A DNA stretch of 33,068 nucleotides from Lachnospiraceae bacterium (lineage in GTDB: Bacteria; Bacillota; Clostridia; Lachnospirales; Lachnospiraceae), in NCBI GenBank assembly GCA_016288825.1, contig JAEELH010000090.1, positions 1-33,068 on the forward strand, written 5' to 3'. The translations under genes and the position numbers were made by a program. A model generated the notes under the pieces. The model made no database searches, was not told where the DNA came from, and saw only the letters and a list, made by a program, of their open reading frames with translations. This document shows, one piece after another, positions 1 to 9,200 of this stretch; positions within the stretch are counted from its first letter, which is position 1, and every line of letters begins with the position of its first letter.

Positions 1-140
1 CAAATTCCTGTCCGAATCCGTGCGCATCCTCGCGGAGCGTTTAACTCAGTCGGAGCTTGTACCCCGACTGAGTATAGTTTGTCATAACCCCCACCTACGC
101 TAACGCTTAGAGGTGGGGGATTTCTCCGACTGAGTTAAAA
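1..140 (+). repeat. Copy 1 (truncated by window edge) of a structured direct repeat containing nested inverted repeats
   Basis: Bases 1-140 match 2477-2616 with one visible mismatch (gagcgTttaa/gagcgCttaa). Contains TTAACTCAGTCGGAG...CTCCGACTGAGTTAA enclosing CCCCCACCT...AGGTGGGGG. Confidence 0.93.
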
Positions 141-620
141 CTGGGGCTCTGAGCCGGCGTCGATGGCTTCGATGCACTCAACAAAGGTATCAGAATCTAT
201 TGAAGAAACATAAGCTATGCCAAGATCGCCCATGTCAAGTTTGTATCCACCCTCAGTAGCCTCAACCGAAAAGCCAAGCTGTGTTCCATTGCTTTCATCG
301 GAAATGCCAATAGTTCCGGCTTCATCCATCTGGACTGCTCCAACCCATGATCCACTCTCGCCGGAGTCCTTATCATAAACAGCTACACATCCAAAATCAG
401 CATCATCATTGAAGCCAAGGAACATGCAAGTTACGCCATCATCTGCCATTCCTGCATAGCAATCTGTAAGTGAAGAAAGTGAGGTGTTTCCTGAGCCCTC
501 ATCTGCATCTGCGGATTCTTCTGTAGCCGGTGCTGATGAACCCTCATCATCTCCGCAAGCGGTAAACACGCAAAGTGACATTGCGCAAACCATCATCATT
601 GCCAGAATTTTCTTTTTCAT
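135..620 (-). CDS. Small secreted lipoprotein of unknown function
   Basis: 161 aa ORF with lipoprotein signal peptide (MKKKILAMMMVCAMSLCVFTACG) and acidic S/E/D linker; promoter-like sequence upstream. Confidence 0.8.
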   Translation of the reverse strand: MKKKILAMMMVCAMSLCVFTACGDDEGSSAPATEESADADEGSGNTSLSSLTDCYAGMADDGVTCMFLGFNDDADFGCVAVYDKDSGESGSWVGAVQMDEAGTIGISDESNGTQLGFSVEATEGGYKLDMGDLGIAYVSSIDSDTFVECIEAIDAGSEPQF

Positions 621-666
621 TGTTTTTCTCCTCTTTAAAAATAAATTTGTAAGTTACATCCTAGAT

Positions 667-694
667 ATTTTATACATATAATATTACATGTCAA
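667..694 (-). promoter_or_regulatory. Predicted sigma-A-type promoter for the 135..620 lipoprotein
   Basis: On the minus strand TTGACA (694-689), 16-bp spacer, TAAAAT (672-667). Confidence 0.6.
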
Positions 695-700
695 TAGGGT

Positions 701-732
701 TGGGACGAATGTCGCAAAATCTGGGACGAATG
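701..732 (-). promoter_or_regulatory. Direct-repeat operator, possible LytTR-type response regulator site
   Basis: tgggacgaatg at 701-711 and 722-732, exactly 21 bp apart, just upstream of the -35 box of the 135..620 promoter. Confidence 0.5.
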
Positions 733-812
733 ACAATGTTGTAAAATTGATCCTTCGAAGTTACAAGAACATCAATGGTGAAAAGGTCTGGTCAAACGCT
801 AAGACTTGGTAA
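732..812 (+). pseudogene. Vestigial C-terminal fragment of a paralog of the 2734..3714 secreted protein
   Basis: The frame ending at the TAA at 810-812 encodes ..KLILRSYKNINGEKVWSNAKTW*, nearly identical to the C-terminus of the 326 aa ORF (KVILRSYKIVDGEKVWSNAKTWSNKQ). No upstream ORF remains. Confidence 0.8.
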
Positions 813-817
813 AATAA

Positions 818-846
818 GGCAGGACTCAAGGTCCTGCCCTTTTTTA
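818..846. terminator. Hairpin terminator, possibly bidirectional
   Basis: GGCAGGAC-TCAAG-GTCCTGCC followed by cTTTTTT; sits between the vestige (+) and the 3' end of 848..2344 (-). Confidence 0.75.
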
Positions 847-847
847 T

Positions 848-2344
848 CTAAAATTTCGGCAAATTTCTGAGTTCCGGTCCATTAGCCCCCATCACCCATA
901 CCTTATCAAAATCAAATCCTGCAAAAGTACTCTGATCAGTAAGCTCAGCATCACTGATGCCCTTTGTTCCGGGAACCTCTACCGGATTACCTATCCAGTT
1001 GAATCCATTAGACTTTGATGTCAGATAATATGCATTTTTGTACTCCGGAAGCATTCCGTTAGCCGCACTGTTTTCGCCCACGGTAAACCCATGCAACCCA
1101 ACATCTACATTACCGGTGGTAAGGACTCGCTCGACTATGGAACCGCTCTGACCGCCTATTCCCGCTCCTCCGCCTAAGCTGGAGCCGGGGGCAATAACCG
1201 TACCCGTATTCAGGCAATCTCTTACCTCGCCATTGCCCCATGAGTAAATACCTCCAGCATAAACAAATGAAGTACTGTCCTTTATCTGGATGTTACCGGA
1301 AAACTGGCTCTCGATTATCTTTCCATTATTACCTGAATAGCCATAGTTCTCAGCCACAAGTCCACCGACACAGATCCAATTGCCTGCATTGTTTGACTCC
1401 CTTACAGTGATTTTTACATCACTGACACAATTCTTGATCACACCATTATGGCCCTCATTCATCTCTACAAGGCCCGCAATATTGTGATCGGTCATATGAT
1501 TAGGAGTTCCGTCTGATAACTTGTAGTTAACCTCCTTGTCAAGATTAACCGTGATACTTCCCGTTGCCTTGCAGTTCTCTAGTGTTCCTGAATTATAAAT
1601 GATCGGCGCAAGTCCGCCATACGTCTGGTTATAAGCATATTCCGACCAGATCTTGGTGGCTGCATCATTTTTCGAAACGGTGCAGTTCATATTTACATCG
1701 AAAACAACATTCTTTACTACACCGCCGATATTATGGAAAATAGGTGTGTCCGATTTGATACTATATCCCTTACCATCCAGATAGATGCCTGTAAAGACGT
1801 CACTGCCATACTGACCTGGATTCTTAGCCACACCCTTGCCGGTCATATCAATATCATTGGCAAGATAATACTGCCATCTGTGATACTCGTAGCTGCTGCC
1901 ACGGATATTGCAAAGATCGGCCGCGGTCTTGATGGCAATCTTGGAACTTCCCTTGATCTTGATCTTTTTGAAACTCAGGTAATCGGAATAATATCCATTT
2001 ACCGGTTTCTTGTACTGGATGCTGATACTTACACCGTAAGTAATATCCCCGGACGACCTCTTCGGAGTGATGACCAGTTTATTCTTCCCCTTTTTCTTGA
2101 TGGTCATCCATTCTTTCCAGTCATTATTTATCGTTATGCTTTTAACGTTGGATGTCTTAAGGTTTTTGATAGTGATCGTTTGAGCCTTGGCTGTCGGCGA
2201 AGCAAAAGTCACCGTCGATTTGGAAAGCTTTGGTTTGGATGCCGCCTCGGTTTGTAGTGGCCCAACAAGTCCGATTACAGACAAGGCTAGTGCAGCTGAT
2301 AAAGCCCATGTTCCAACACGTTTTACCATCTTTCTCATATTCAT
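848..2344 (-). CDS. Secreted repeat protein with GLUG-like motifs
   Basis: 498 aa with signal peptide (...ALALSVIGLVGPLQTEAA) and repeated GGLxxx..GxIxNC segments (GGLAPIIYNSGTLENCKATGSITV, GGLVAENYGYSGNNGKIIESQFSGNI, AGGIYSWGNGEVRDCLNTGTV). Confidence 0.75.
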   Translation of the reverse strand: MNMRKMVKRVGTWALSAALALSVIGLVGPLQTEAASKPKLSKSTVTFASPTAKAQTITIKNLKTSNVKSITINNDWKEWMTIKKKGKNKLVITPKRSSGDITYGVSISIQYKKPVNGYYSDYLSFKKIKIKGSSKIAIKTAADLCNIRGSSYEYHRWQYYLANDIDMTGKGVAKNPGQYGSDVFTGIYLDGKGYSIKSDTPIFHNIGGVVKNVVFDVNMNCTVSKNDAATKIWSEYAYNQTYGGLAPIIYNSGTLENCKATGSITVNLDKEVNYKLSDGTPNHMTDHNIAGLVEMNEGHNGVIKNCVSDVKITVRESNNAGNWICVGGLVAENYGYSGNNGKIIESQFSGNIQIKDSTSFVYAGGIYSWGNGEVRDCLNTGTVIAPGSSLGGGAGIGGQSGSIVERVLTTGNVDVGLHGFTVGENSAANGMLPEYKNAYYLTSKSNGFNWIGNPVEVPGTKGISDAELTDQSTFAGFDFDKVWVMGANGPELRNLPKF

Positions 2345-2419
2345 TTCCCCCTTGTTTAAGTCAACTACAAATAGGTGCTATATTGCCTATTATGACATCC
2401 CTGTTCATGAAACGCAATA

Positions 2420-2616
2420 TAAAGTCAAGACTCGCTCGCGAGTCTTGCGCGCCGGATTCGGGTCTGCTTCAGCAGACAAATTCCTGTCCGAATCCGTGCG
2501 CATCCTCGCGGAGCGCTTAACTCAGTCGGAGCTTGTACCCCGACTGAGTATAGTTTGTCATAACCCCCACCTACGCTAACGCTTAGAGGTGGGGGATTTC
2601 TCCGACTGAGTTAAAA
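2420..2616 (+). repeat. Copy 2 (more complete) of the structured repeat; possible IS200/IS605-type end or omegaRNA-like remnant
   Basis: 2477-2616 duplicates 1-140. The upstream part adds the palindrome AAGACTCGC/GCGAGTCTT and the nested stem CGGATTCGG[GTCTGCTTCAGCAGAC]..CCGAATCCG. No transposase ORF in or adjacent to it. Confidence 0.8.
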
Positions 2617-2733
2617 ATACGCGAAAGCTTAGGGTAACGCCAACATCTTGTATTTGTTTTTGCCTGCTTTCTATAATATACTTTATGTCGCAACTCATGT
2701 AGGAATTCACAAAAATAAATAGGCAGGAATAAT

Positions 2734-3714
2734 ATGATGAAACGTTTTATAAAAAATACACTTAGTACATTTCTACTGCTACTTCTCATAGTCGCCTTGG
2801 TTCCGGCCGTCAAAACCGAAGCCGCCAAAGCCATTAAAGTCAAGATCTCGTACAAAAGTACCGGTGATAAGCAGTACGCCTTGATCAAAGGAATTTCATC
2901 TTCAGGGAAGACCGTATGGACATATAAAACCTCGAAGCAGGACATGTCTGCCGGAACAAGCTCGGACTTTATTACAAAAGGGAATAATGTCTATGTGATT
3001 GACTTTGATCGTTTTGTTCGTCTTCGTAAAAGCGATGGCAATGTTCTCGCAAAAAAGAAATTCACTAAAGACGGACTTATGCCTATCCATATGGCTGTGG
3101 ACGACATCGGCAATACCTACGCCATAAACCACTTTGGCAACATTCTGTATTCCATCGCCAAAAACGGAAAACTGAATTGGAAGTCTAAGGTTAAGGGAAT
3201 GGGCAATGCCTTTTGTCTTGTTATGGACCTGAAAGTATCCGGGGACGTAGTAAATGTTGAGTATAACTACGGAGATTATTACGAAGAACTGAATGTTATA
3301 AACAGCTTTGACGTAAAAACCGGCAAAGAAACAGATCTTGTAAATGCGCCAAAAAAGTTCAACGTTGAAAAAGATTCCAGTGAATCTGTGAAAGTTGACT
3401 GGAGTGAGGCTGCCGGTGCAGATGGCTACCGGGTTTTATTGGCTTGGAACGGCGATGAATACGAAAATCTTGTAGAATGTGATGTTGTAAAACAGGGCGA
3501 AAGCTATGTGATCAGTTACACCGATAACATCAAGAATAAAGAGACTTTAGAAACAAAAGAATACAAGGGAGAAACCGTGACTTCTTCGGATCTCTGCGTC
3601 ACCTATTCCATCGGTACTGATTACTACCTTGAAAAAGTGATCCTTAGAAGCTATAAGATCGTTGATGGTGAAAAGGTCTGGTCAAACGCAAAGACCTGGT
3701 CAAATAAGCAATAA
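2734..3714 (+). CDS. Secreted protein of unknown function (beta-propeller/WD-like N-terminal part)
   Basis: 326 aa with signal peptide (FLLLLLIVALVPAVKTEA); repeating short blocks such as GNNVYVIDFDRFVRLRKSDGNVLAKKKF and GNTYAINHFGNILYSIAKNGKLNW suggest propeller-like blades. Confidence 0.65.
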   Translation: MMKRFIKNTLSTFLLLLLIVALVPAVKTEAAKAIKVKISYKSTGDKQYALIKGISSSGKTVWTYKTSKQDMSAGTSSDFITKGNNVYVIDFDRFVRLRKSDGNVLAKKKFTKDGLMPIHMAVDDIGNTYAINHFGNILYSIAKNGKLNWKSKVKGMGNAFCLVMDLKVSGDVVNVEYNYGDYYEELNVINSFDVKTGKETDLVNAPKKFNVEKDSSESVKVDWSEAAGADGYRVLLAWNGDEYENLVECDVVKQGESYVISYTDNIKNKETLETKEYKGETVTSSDLCVTYSIGTDYYLEKVILRSYKIVDGEKVWSNAKTWSNKQ

Positions 3715-3894
3715 TATAAGGGCCCACGGAAGCGGGCCCAACACAAAAAGGGACATATCAAATGTGGTATTCGATATATCAATACTATTATGGCCATAAA
3801 TTATTTAGATATCAAATAAAGAATTCGCATAATTGCATAAATTTTTTTTATATGCTATCCTCATTAAGATACATTTACTAAAACGGAGGATAAG

Positions 3895-4800
3895 ATGAGA
3901 ACTGAGCAGATCATTCTTGCATTAAATATTGCCCGCGAAAAATCCATATCTAAAGCAGCTGAGACCATGTTCATATCTCAGCCCAATGCCAGCAGTATGT
4001 TAAAGGTACTGGAATCCGAACTGGGGTATAAATTATTTGACCGAACCGGTGGTGTTATCATTCTCACAGATGAAGGGAAAGAATTCATTGAGTATGCCCG
4101 TTCTATAGAACACTCGCTTCAGGGAATTTCTCAGATCAGTAAACCTATTAAGCACTACGCTTTTCATATCCTATCCATAAAATACGATGCATCCAAACGT
4201 GCCTTTGCAGAATTATGTAAAAAATATCATTCCGATAAATACTCTATACAGCTTAGTTATCAGATCATCACAAAATCCGAGGATGCCATCCGTATGGTAA
4301 AAAACGGACACAGCGATATAGCCATTGGCATGTGTAGCAAATCCTTATATGAAGCTGCTGTCAGAAATGCGAAAGTCAGAAATTTGGAAGCTGACTATAT
4401 CGGACAAACACATCTGGAAATTACCTGTAACAAGGATCACCCCATCATCAGAGGGAACAAGATCAATTACAAAATATTGGGTGAGTATACCGGCATAGCA
4501 AGTGCGTCTATTTCAGTGATCGAGAACTACCTCCCACAGTTTCTGGCCAATCAAGGGGCCGATGTCGGGAACACTATTGCCATGGAAGCCGGAGATCTAA
4601 GGCTTCAACTTCTTAAAGATATAAACGGGTATATGCTGAGCATTCCTGTTCCTGCGGAAAGAAAAACTGCTTTCGGACTGAAATCGGTACCACTCAAGGA
4701 TGCCGATCTGGCGATCTTTGCCATGTACAGAAAGGATTCGCAAAACGAAGAACTGATCCGGGAGTATGTTAAAGAGTGTAAAAGACAAGTGGATAAGTAA
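3895..4800 (+). CDS. LysR family transcriptional regulator
   Basis: N-terminal HTH typical of LysR (ALNIAREKSISKAAETMFISQPNASSMLKVLESELGYKLFDRTGGVIILTDEGKEFIEYA), followed by a substrate-binding-like domain. Confidence 0.92.
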   Translation: MRTEQIILALNIAREKSISKAAETMFISQPNASSMLKVLESELGYKLFDRTGGVIILTDEGKEFIEYARSIEHSLQGISQISKPIKHYAFHILSIKYDASKRAFAELCKKYHSDKYSIQLSYQIITKSEDAIRMVKNGHSDIAIGMCSKSLYEAAVRNAKVRNLEADYIGQTHLEITCNKDHPIIRGNKINYKILGEYTGIASASISVIENYLPQFLANQGADVGNTIAMEAGDLRLQLLKDINGYMLSIPVPAERKTAFGLKSVPLKDADLAIFAMYRKDSQNEELIREYVKECKRQVDK

Positions 4801-4805
4801 TTGCT

Positions 4806-4852
4806 AATCTCCAAAAGTGTAGAATTCTACATTTTTGGAGATTACTTTTTTG
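4806..4852 (+). terminator. Terminator hairpin of the LysR gene
   Basis: AATCTCCAAAA-TGTAGAATTCTACA-TTTTGGAGATT followed by actTTTTTT. Confidence 0.7.
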
Positions 4853-4888
4853 GATCAAGGACGGTATCCGCCACCTCATTATTGAGGG

Positions 4889-5020
4889 GACCATACCTCA
4901 TATCGTAACTATGCATTCATAAGACTGAACAGCAAGGCTACTCACACCCTTGCTGCTCTGAAGGAGTTCGGAGTGATCGGAAGCGGAAAAGAACCGCATC
5001 CCATGAACACTTCAAATTGA
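4889..5020 (+). pseudogene. Possible degraded ORF remnant
   Basis: Open frame DHTSYRNYAFIRLNSKATHTLAALKEFGVIGSGKEPHPMNTSN* without a start. An adjacent different frame (WIKDGIRHLIIEGTIPHIVTMHS*, ending about 4922) is also protein-like, which fits a frameshifted relic. Confidence 0.4.
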
Positions 5021-5024
5021 TAGT

Positions 5025-5909
5025 TTATGGCGTCCATCTGGCACTGGCACCACAAGGAAGAACCAATCCATTATCGGTCACGCGAAGCCCTATCTCAGTG
5101 GCTTCTGTGTGACCACCCCTCCTCTTAAGCGCAGTGGATATCATGTATGACATGACTGAGGGTGCCAGACCCGTAGTATAAGAATTGACAAGGAAGAAAA
5201 GCGGATCATCCGAAAGCAGGGTGACCGCTTTTTCTATTAAGGGAAATACACTGCTCTCGATCTTCCAGGTCTCACCCTTGGGACCTCTGCCGTATGAGGG
5301 AGGATCCATAAGGATACCGTCATAGGTATTACCGCGCCTTATCTCACGCTCTACAAACTTCACGCAGTCATCCACCAGATATCTGATGGGCGCATCAGCC
5401 AGACCGCTGGCTGCAGCATTTTCCTTTGCCCAGGTAGTCATACCTTTGGAAGCATCCACATGAGTTACTGCTGCACCTGCCTTGGCTGCTGCCACAGTTG
5501 CTCCGCCTGTATATGCAAAAAGATTGAGGACCTTGATCTGTCTGGAAGGATCAGCTTTTTTTGCATCGGAAATAAGCCCGGAAAACCAGTCCCAGTTAAC
5601 GGCCTGCTCAGGAAAAAGCCCGGTATGCTTAAATGAAAAAGGCTTGAGACGGAAGGTCAGCTCTCCTGCCGCCAGAGGGTAATTTATCTCCCACTCCTCA
5701 GGAAGGTCAAAAAACTCCCATTCTCCGCCGCCCTTATTGCTTCTGTGATAATGAGCATTGGGGCGCTTCCATCCCTTGAGGGTCTTGGGTGTATTCCAAA
5801 TAACCTGCGGATCCGGGCGCACAAGGATGTAATCACCCCACCGCTCCAACTTCTCTCCTGCCGAGCAATCTATAACTTCATAATCCTTCCAATTGTCTGC
5901 AACTAACAT
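5025..5909 (-). CDS. Class I SAM-dependent methyltransferase, RlmI/RlmK-like (COG1092-type) rRNA methyltransferase family
   Basis: VLNLFAYTGGATVAAAKAGAAVTHVDASKG SAM motif and DGILMDPPSYGRGPKGETW motif. Confidence 0.88.
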   Translation of the reverse strand: MLVADNWKDYEVIDCSAGEKLERWGDYILVRPDPQVIWNTPKTLKGWKRPNAHYHRSNKGGGEWEFFDLPEEWEINYPLAAGELTFRLKPFSFKHTGLFPEQAVNWDWFSGLISDAKKADPSRQIKVLNLFAYTGGATVAAAKAGAAVTHVDASKGMTTWAKENAAASGLADAPIRYLVDDCVKFVEREIRRGNTYDGILMDPPSYGRGPKGETWKIESSVFPLIEKAVTLLSDDPLFFLVNSYTTGLAPSVMSYMISTALKRRGGHTEATEIGLRVTDNGLVLPCGASARWTP

Positions 5910-5996
5910 GTATAACTTGTCCTCTTTCCCTTAATTGAATATCGCATCGCGTGGCACTTGTTGCGATGACGCATTGCGTGGTTTATTGTTGTAACA

Positions 5997-6132
5997 GCAT
6001 CAAACGATATGATACCCGTAGCGACCCTCGTTTGTGGTCGTTACTTAGATGGCACGCAGTGGCATCTTATGTAACGTGACCAACAAACAAGGAGCGAAAG
6101 CGCGTCGCCAAGGGTACCATATCTTTTGATGC
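5997..6132. repeat. Long imperfect hairpin (intergenic palindromic element)
   Basis: Left arm GCATCAAACGATATGATACCC..GACC..GTTTGTGGTCGTTAC pairs with right arm GTAACGTGACCAACAAAC..GGGTACCATATCTTTTGATGC; apex AGATGGCAC-GCA-GTGGCATCT. Confidence 0.8.
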
Positions 6133-6152
6133 GTCTCGGCAATCCTAAACTA

Positions 6153-6200
6153 GCGCATCGCCAAGGGTACCACACCATATGATGCGTTCCGGTAATACTA
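6153..6200. repeat. Partial direct copy of the right arm of the palindromic element
   Basis: gcgcatcgccaagggtaccacaccatatgatgcgttccggtaatacta resembles gcgcgtcgccaagggtaccatatcttttgatgcgtctcggcaatccta at about 6102-6149. Confidence 0.75.
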
Positions 6201-9200
6201 ATACAACCCGAGCGCCTCATCAAGAAGCGCCACCAACCTGGCCTGATCCACGTCCGCCAGTGCTCTCCTGATATCCTCAAACGCTCCTTCATACTCATCC
6301 GGCACCCTATAGTCCCTTACCTGAGCCATTACCATATCCGCACTGTCAAAATCAAAGGCATTCGCAAACTCTCGCATTGCGTGCAGCGCTTCCCGAAGGT
6401 CATCACCTGAGATCTCAGGCCTCATGTCCTTATCCGCCCGATCTGAAAAGACCGGAGTCAGCTTATCAAAATAACTTCTATAGTCCTTGATAAGACCGGG
6501 AGTATTTTCATCAATAACAGCTACTGAATCCCTGTCACCGTTTTCCGCAGACTTTGCCGCTTCCTCAAGTGACAGTGCCAGTTCGGAAAGGGCTGTGGCA
6601 CCGATAAGCCTAGATGAACTCTTAAGCGCATGTACAAGTATACCATAATTATGGTAATCCTGCTCCTTCCAATATCTTTCAATATCGGATGACTTGGCCG
6701 GGATAGCCTCCACATAGTCGTGGAGAACCGTTGCCAAAAGCTCATCGTTTCCTGTATTCATGATAGCCGTGTCATAATCGATACATGTGATATCTCTAAG
6801 GAAGGCGTACTCATCCGAGCCATCTGAGCGCAGTTCCATCGCCTCTGAGTCAACTGTACCCGGTACCTGTGGCTCATGAGGCACCATTGGCTTGTGGTCA
6901 TCAGGAGGCAGTACCTTTTCTTCGGGAAGATACTGCATGATCATAGCTTCAAAGCGCTTACTGTCAATGGGCTTGGTCAGATAATCATCGAAACCGGCCT
7001 CCATATAGGTGGACCTTGCACCTGATACAGCATTGGCCGTAAGAGCGATAACCGGTGCGTCCTTGCATTTATTATCCTCAAGCTCCCTCATAGCCTTGAG
7101 CGTTTCAATACCATCCATACCGGGCATCATATGATCAAGGAAAATGATATCGTATTCCTTTTCTGAAACCATCCTGAGGGCCGCCTGACCGGAATCGGCC
7201 GTATCAACTCCTACAAGCGTTTCTTTGATAAGGCCTGCTGCCACCGTAAGGTTAAGCTTGGTATCGTCAACCACAAGTATCCTGGCATCCGGTGCAATAA
7301 AGCTTTCCTGATACTTTTCAATGGATGCTCTGGCCCTCTCGTAACTCTCCGAGAAGGCTCCGATAGGCTCCCATTTAACGACTCTCTGTTCCAATCTGAA
7401 GTGGAAGTCAGATCCCTCACCATAGGTAGATTTCACCTCAAGAGAGCTTCCCATAAGATCCAAAAGCTGCTTAACGATATTCATGCCCAGGCCGGTACCC
7501 TCCACGTAACGGTTGCGCTTCTCATCAAGGCGCGCAAAGGGCGTATACAGCTTTTCCAGATCATCCGACTTGATACCTATACCCGTATCAACAACGTGAA
7601 CCTCCAGGGTGATATGCTCGTCATCCTTTTTCTCATAAGACATATCAAGTGTAACCGAACCCTTTTCGGTATACTTTACGCCATTGGAAAGGATATTAAG
7701 GATGACCTGCTTGATTCTAACCTCATCTCCTGCCAGCAAATGCGGTATGTTTTCATCTACTTTAACCTCAAAAGCAAGACCCTTTTCATCTGCTTTGGTC
7801 TGGATCATGTTCACCAGATCATTTATCACTGAGGACAGTTCATACTCAACACTGATGATCTCCATCTTGCCGGCTTCCAGCTTGGAATTGTCTAAAATAT
7901 CATTGATAAGGGACAAAAGTGACCGTCCTGCACTCTTGATGTCGATAGCGTAATCCCTGATGGTATTCTCACGGCTTTCGCGGATGATCATCTCGTCAAG
8001 GCCCAGTACCGCATTGATAGGCGTACGAAGCTCATGGGACATCTGGGAGAAAAACTGACTCTTTGCCTCAGCGGACGCCTGTGCTACTCTCAGATCCTCC
8101 TGCAGCTGCTGCTCCCTCTTAACTGATGCCACATAATCCACCACATTTTCGGCCATCTGGTCCATAGTCCCGTAGAGCATGCCGATCTCGTCATTGGTGA
8201 TGATATCAAGATCGTGGATGGTATAAAGAGCACTGTCCTTTTCATCCTCCGGAGCATCGCAGAAATCCTTCATAGCCGTTGCCATACTGTCAATTGGCAT
8301 TGCGATCTGACGCTTGGCTATATAAACGGAGATGATAACAAAGGGAATTGCTATATTAAGAAGCATCATTATCAGCTTGATATCAAAGGCCAGACCGGTC
8401 TTGTTCATAACAAATCTCCGACTGGAAGCTGCCCGCTCACTGCCGGAAAAATCTCTCTCATCCTTTGAAAGTGCATTATTTTGCTGCGATAAAAGCGTTT
8501 TTTCCTCCGAAGTGGTCGTATCTGAGTTATCTGAATCAGAAGTATCCGTTTCCGATGTATCAGAGGCAGATACATCCTCCGTATCACTTTCTACCAAACT
8601 GCTCCCAAAGGTACCTACTATATCATCAAAATAATTCTTCCTGCGCTCATTATCGTGGAACTCCTCGATAACGCTGTCAGCCACATCCGGGATCAGAGCG
8701 TTGGCAAAACCTGCCGCCGCAATCCCAAGGGCTAATGCCTCAAAAACTATAAGTCGGGTTATCTTTCTCTCCAGCCGTGACGGCATACGCTGTTGCTGTA
8801 CCCTGGCTTCCACTTTTGGATCTTGGGAATAATAATCTCCCATAATAAGATATTTGCGGTACTTTTCCGGCAATCTTACGAGAACAAGCCTTATGATCCC
8901 TACTGCTATAATGATCTCCGGCAATTCCTCAAGAAAATCAAAAAGCGCAGTAAATCCGCCCAGGTCCTGAAAGCCTTTAGCTTCAGCCAGATGGACCAAA
9001 ATGCTATACACATTTCCCAGTGTAAAGGTAAGCCCCGCCACAAGAAGAGCCGTCCTTCTAAACGAAAACAACGCCTTACGCTTTACCCTCTGGTACAGGA
9101 TTATCTGAGCAAACAATATCACTGCCATCATGTACACATGACTTCCCAAAGTGAATATCTCAAATAAAAGTGACATGGCAAAGCCGATCATTCCCGGAAC

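Noticed and set aside
1733-2257. 174 aa plus-strand ORF
   Set aside because: Antisense to the well-supported 848..2344 secreted protein; no RBS or recognisable domain.
2187-2579. Plus-strand ORFs 2187..2579 and 2230..2520 running into the structured repeat
   Set aside because: They overlap the signal-peptide region of the minus-strand gene and then the palindromic repeat; probably spurious translation of repeat DNA.
3721-3740. GGGCCC-acggaagc-GGGCCC as terminator of 2734..3714
   Set aside because: Short 6-bp stem without a T-tract; possible but too weak to list as a feature.
6041-6298. 85 aa minus-strand ORF
   Set aside because: Translates the palindromic element and an alternate frame of the kinase C-terminus.
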